Both the position numbers and the translations under genes were made by a program. From positions 16,637,501 through 16,701,500 of the forward strand of contig CM053795.1 of assembly GCA_028671895.1 (NCBI GenBank): DNA of 64,000 nt, in the 5' to 3' direction. The DNA comes from Oenanthe sinensis (lineage: Eukaryota; Streptophyta; Magnoliopsida; Apiales; Apiaceae). Numbering within the stretch: position 1 is the first letter of the stretch; each line of letters begins with the position of its first letter. The notes beneath the pieces were generated by a model. It was not told where the DNA came from, searched no databases, and worked only from the letters and a program-made list of their open reading frames with translations. Below, piece after piece: positions 60,029-64,000 of the stretch.

Positions 60029-60260
60029 GTGGCCGTTTGAGGTTTCTTAAACTTAAAATAAGTAGTTTATTTTATTTTTATTTTTTACATGTTTTCATAT
60101 TTTTTTTAAAGATAAATATTTGTTTTAGAATTTTAAAATCAAATATGAACTTAATTATTTCCGGAAATAAGGATTTATTTCCGGAAAGTACATACATCCC
60201 TACTTTTTCCCGAAAATAAGGGCTTATTTCCATAAGTAACCGGTTGCCAAACAGGCCCTA
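60029..60260. mobile_element. Possible MITE downstream of CYP51
   Basis: The right end, reversed, reads TAGGGCCTGTTTGGCAACCG, a common start for plant hAT-like MITEs. The left end, GTGGCCGTTTGAGG, is a weaker match. Inside, GGAAATAAGGxTTATTTCC forms palindromes. No clear target duplication was found. Confidence 0.45.
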
Positions 60261-60709
60261 TATGTGCTTCAGAATTTCCGCTATGTGGTTGTAGGTTTAG
60301 TTGATACCAAACTGTTGAGGCTTCCATTTCAATATAAAATTTTGTTAACGTGAATCAAATTTGGACTTAAAACGTACAGTACTTCATAAGATTTTATTCT
60401 TTGATGTGTACATTTTGTTAAAACACTATTAATTTTCTAAAAAGTTTAGGTTGACATATATTTTGCTGGAACAGTAATTTTATGTATCCGTTAAATAATA
60501 GGGTTTGGTCTCCGACAAGCGATTGTGATGATCATCTATCTACTATATATTTTTTTTTGTGAATTTAGGGGTCACGTTATCTATCCACACTTAGCACTTT
60601 TAATATTTTATCTTATTAAAAAAACGCGGATAGATGGTCGTGAACAATCAATTATTCAGTAGTCTAAACAATAAACACATAAACATTACTCCCTCAAGTC
60701 CTTATTTAT

Positions 60710-60935
60710 TACTCCATTCATCCCCTTTTAGTTGTTTCTTTAATTTTGTACGCGTATAAAAAACATAGTTCGATAACATATTTTTCGAAATTTCTTTTTT
60801 TAAATAAAAATCTAATATTAAAATTTTTATTTGAAAAAAGAAAATTTAAAAAATAAGTTACCGAACTATGTTTTTTATGCGCGTTAAAATACGCATAAAA
60901 AGTCACAGGACAACTAAAAGGGGACGAATAAAGTA
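60710..60935. mobile_element. Stowaway-type MITE (family A, second copy)
   Basis: TA-bounded, with CTCCATTCATCCCCTTTTAG at one end and the inverted CTAAAAGGGGACGAATAAAG at the other. The internal segment AAAAAACATAGTTC, followed by TTTTTCGAAATTTC, matches the element at 3411-3753, which is therefore the same family with different drift. Confidence 0.78.
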
Positions 60936-61636
60936 TTATCGATAAATGAATATTAGATAAACAAATAATCTTATCAAATGTATAATTTTTTCCGGTCCCG
61001 ACGACATAATAGAGACAATATATTTTTGATTTCGATAAATGAATAATCTCCATTAATGAATATAATTTTTCAATTCCGAGCATATTTATTTATCGAGCTT
61101 TAACTGTAGGTTTTGATTTTGTTACACATTTCAAAGATTTTTGATCATATTGTTATTTTTGAAATTTTTATTTTTTGAATAAATATATACATTAAATAAT
61201 TTAATTTAAAAAAAATTCAGAAAATAATATATTTAACTACATGATCAAAACATTTTGAATTATGTACAAAAAATTCAATAACCTATAAAAATAATCAGAC
61301 GGGAGGAGTATATACTTCAGTAACATCTTGAAAAGAGGATCCGTTGTGTATCCGACTAATTCAAATTATCTGTCCCAGGCTCCATATGTACGGAGATAAG
61401 TTATTTAATACTTAAAGTAATTTCTTGACAAAAAAATACTTAAAGTAATTTGTATTTATTATAAGTTGAAAGTAATTTTTTTTATTTTAAGTAGGATCTA
61501 TCTGTTTGGATAATTTAAAATTATTTTTCTTTAAGTATAAAATACATATATTAAAAATAAAATACAAAAAGGTACAAAATAATATAAATATAAATTATTT
61601 AACAACAATTTCATTATATAAAATAATTTAAATTAT
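60936..61636. other. AT-rich intergenic DNA
   Basis: No gene or clear element is recognised. The sequence is dominated by A/T tracts. Confidence 0.55.
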
Positions 61637-61918
61637 TTGATTACTAAAACGGTTTTTGATAGTAATGTTTGTTTTCCATTGATTTGTGATTGGACATCAT
61701 TTAATCTTCAAGGCCGGTTTGTGAAGAGAAATTTGTCAAAATTCAAACAGCACCTAGCTCATATTTATCTTGCTGTAGCAGGCCATTTCATTTGGAAAGA
61801 AAGAAACGATCTGAAGTGTTCACTAGCAGTTTACTTAAAAGATCTAAATTCACTAGCAGTCTATTTAAAAGAAAAGTTAGCAAAGAGGTTACTCTTATCA
61901 CCGCATTGTACTAGCTGA
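61637..61918 (+). pseudogene. Scrap of LINE C-terminal region
   Basis: The frame contains LAHIYLAVAGHFIWKERNDL, which matches the region just after the zf-RVT domain of plant LINEs. It is followed by a tandem duplication of a segment encoding SLAVYLK. No other LINE domain is nearby. Confidence 0.55.
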
Positions 61919-64000
61919 TTTAGGTCATATTTGGAAGTTAGAAATTTGAGTATAAATTATAGGATTGAGGTAAGTTAGAATTTTAACCAAGTGAATCGTC
62001 TAATTTTTATAGATTTGTCATGTTGCTAGTTTAAATATAAATATCTAATTTAAATAGCTTATTACCAAACATTTTTTTTAAAAAGGACTGACTCAGCCCA
62101 TTAGTCAAAACAACTATTCAGTTAGTCCAGCTTGCTAACCGCTAGTTGCCAAACATGTTCTTAGTTTTTCTACTATTCTATCTGTAAATGGTTTGGTTTA
62201 TTTTTTGTGACTAGTTTCTCTTTATTTATAATTTTTTAATTAACAGAAAAAAAGTTTTACTTATGGATTTCATTTTATTTAAAGTTCGTATATTTAATTT
62301 TTAGCAGAAGTTTTAAATAATCATATTTCATTACTATATTTGTTAATTAAATTTTAAATAATCATTAATATAAATAATATCATTGGAGTACCTTATATTA
62401 TTTTAGTTAATTATTTTAACTATTACTATTAGAAATGCTTCAAACATATTACATATATGAATGAGATGATATTTGTTTTTATAAATTGTAGGTTCAAGAA
62501 CTTCATTAAATAAGGTTTTAAGTTAAAATATAAGAAATATAGCAGAAAATGTTGATCCAACAATTTATTAGTGGTTCCTTAAAATATCAGTACATCTATT
62601 TCATTTCTTATTTTTAAAGATGTTCTAGTCATTTCTTATTTGATTTTTATTAATAAAAATTAATTTATCTTATTTTCCACACTTCTTTTTCTTCTTTTTT
62701 CACCCTTCCCCATCAAACATATCATTATTTTAATAACAAGAAATGTTATTGGAGTAAATGTATAAAAATAATGTCCTAAATTACTAGTACACAATATTTT
62801 ATAATATTTATAAGAAAGCTACTAGGGAGCTGTTGAACTTATTCTTATTTTAACGATGTTAAAAACTTAGAACAAATCCAACAGTGTCTTAGTTCATTAT
62901 TTATAAATAATATAAAATAATAAATCATAATAAGTCAGGTAATCTATTTTGTATGTCAACTCCAACAATTTTTCCTATATTTATTATTTATAATAATAAT
63001 AATAATAATATATTTGAATTTAACTACTTTTAAAAAGGAAGAAAGAAAAAAATAAAAGAGAAAAAATGGGCCGTGAAAAAAGTGGTAAATGAATTATTTA
63101 TTCATAAAAATAAAATAGTGGATGACTAGAAGATCATTAAAAATAGAAAATAGAGAATAGTTAGTAAATTTGAAAATGTCCTAATAATTAAAAAAATCAC
63201 TATTAGAATACCATTTTATGTCACATTTCATATATTTATATTTGAGTTTAGTAACTTATTTAGGAAGTGTGAACCCTTTTAAACTCCGCCGTGTGATGAT
63301 TAGGACCGGAATGTTAAATTCGACGATCTCGGCCAAATGCATTACTGGTTTTCTTTAGTTGCTGTTTAATATTACACTTTACATTTCATATATAATTTAT
63401 TTAATTATATATATTACTCCCCAATCACAAATATTTAATTATTAAGTATATTTGAATTTTTCGAAATCTGAACTCCAGACGTCTTATTATCAAAAACAAA
63501 GTATTTGTTAGCGTTTATTTAATAACTCTCATAATAAGAAACTATTATTTAATTTTTTTTTTGTCCAAAGGAGGTTTTACAACTCATATAAAGTAGTTTT
63601 AACAATTTATGAAGACAATAATATGAAAACTTGAATATAATATATTTTGGACATTTTATCTCAAAATTTAAAATTTATTTATTTATTTTAAAAAAATACT
63701 ATTTTCATTCCTTAATAATTATCATTTTTTACCTTTAACACGTATATTGTATATTGGAGTGCAAAAAAATAGTTTTTACTCATAATTAAATTTAAAATTT
63801 TATATCAAATAAAAATAAAAATTTTAATTTTTAGTTGATAAAAAATTTAAATTTTATAATAAGTCTGTATATTTTTTCATCTTGACAGAGAGTGCAAATG
63901 ATTTTTATTTAGTAACGAGGGAGTATATTAAAAGATTATTTAGGAACAATTTCAACCATCAACCTTAACAGTTGATACGCTCCTCTCTAATCTAGATACG
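61919..64000. other. AT-rich intergenic DNA to window end
   Basis: No gene is recognised. The stretch 61920-62162 has weak inverted ends (TTAGGTCATATTTGG and CCAAACATGTTCTTAG) and may be a MITE. The stretch 63413-63927 starts TACTCCCCAATCAC and ends CGAGGGAGTA, and may be a diverged Stowaway. Both are uncertain. Confidence 0.4.

Noticed and set aside
1..64000. CRISPR array, operon, or bacterial mobile island
   Set aside because: No regularly spaced identical short repeats with unique spacers are seen. Genes have introns and plant-specific domains.
1..64000. tRNA or rRNA genes
   Set aside because: I found no segment with matching A-box and B-box and a cloverleaf. Occurrences of GGTTCGAAC lie inside the hAT-type element.
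1..64000. Integrated plant virus sequence
   Set aside because: All polymerase-like segments seen follow the plant LINE order (reverse transcriptase, zf-RVT, RNase H-like). No coat or movement protein motifs were noticed.

Overview
This is an AT-rich nuclear segment of a flowering-plant genome, most likely a core eudicot. The support is spliced genes with GT/AG introns and clearly plant-specific proteins: a MOM1-type silencing factor, a BELL homeodomain protein, a LysM receptor-like kinase, EDS1, a MIP1/DUF547 protein and CYP51. Stowaway-type MITEs, hAT elements, Helitron-like repeats and L1-type LINE fragments are also present. I cannot name the species.

Layout. 1-14968 (minus) holds most of a MOM1-like gene: 14 exons with a continuous reading frame of 1384 codons, running off the left edge before its C terminus. 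Its large introns carry Stowaway and Helitron-like insertions and tandem duplications. 15516-15916 is an inverted-repeat element in the MOM1 upstream region. 17300-19965 is a decayed LINE and 20102-21056 a short non-LTR insertion with a perfect 16-bp target duplication. 21321-23182 (minus) is an intronless LysM receptor-like pseudokinase of the LYK4/LYK5 type, broken by an apparent one-base frameshift. 24614-29303 (minus) is a four-exon BELL-type homeobox gene. 30176-30744 is a non-autonomous hAT element with perfect 8-bp target duplications. 32376-38916 is a decayed autonomous hAT element (transposase remnant 35783-38079) with a further AT-rich, LTR-like insertion inside it. 40592-41854 (plus) is an intronless cytoplasmic kinase-like protein lacking catalytic residues. 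41990-42755 is a fold-back element. 44590-49346 (minus) is a ten-exon MIP1-leucine-zipper/DUF547 gene with a 781-bp long-terminal-inverted-repeat element in an intron. 51166-53421 (minus) is an intact three-exon EDS1. 54289-55190 is a 5'-truncated LINE. 57387-59662 (plus) is a two-exon CYP51 (sterol 14-demethylase). The rest, to 64000, is AT-rich intergenic DNA with MITEs and a LINE scrap.

Function. The genes do not form an operon-like system. MOM1 (transcriptional silencing), BELL homeodomain (development) and CYP51 (sterols) are unrelated housekeeping or developmental genes. A LYK4/5-type receptor, a LysM-RLK-like cytoplasmic pseudokinase and EDS1 lie within about 32 kb, which is an immune-flavoured neighbourhood, but physical linkage here may be chance. 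I found no convincing undescribed system. The points most worth a second look are the LYK frameshift, the dead ATPase motifs of the MOM1 protein, and several previously unnamed mobile elements with clean target duplications.
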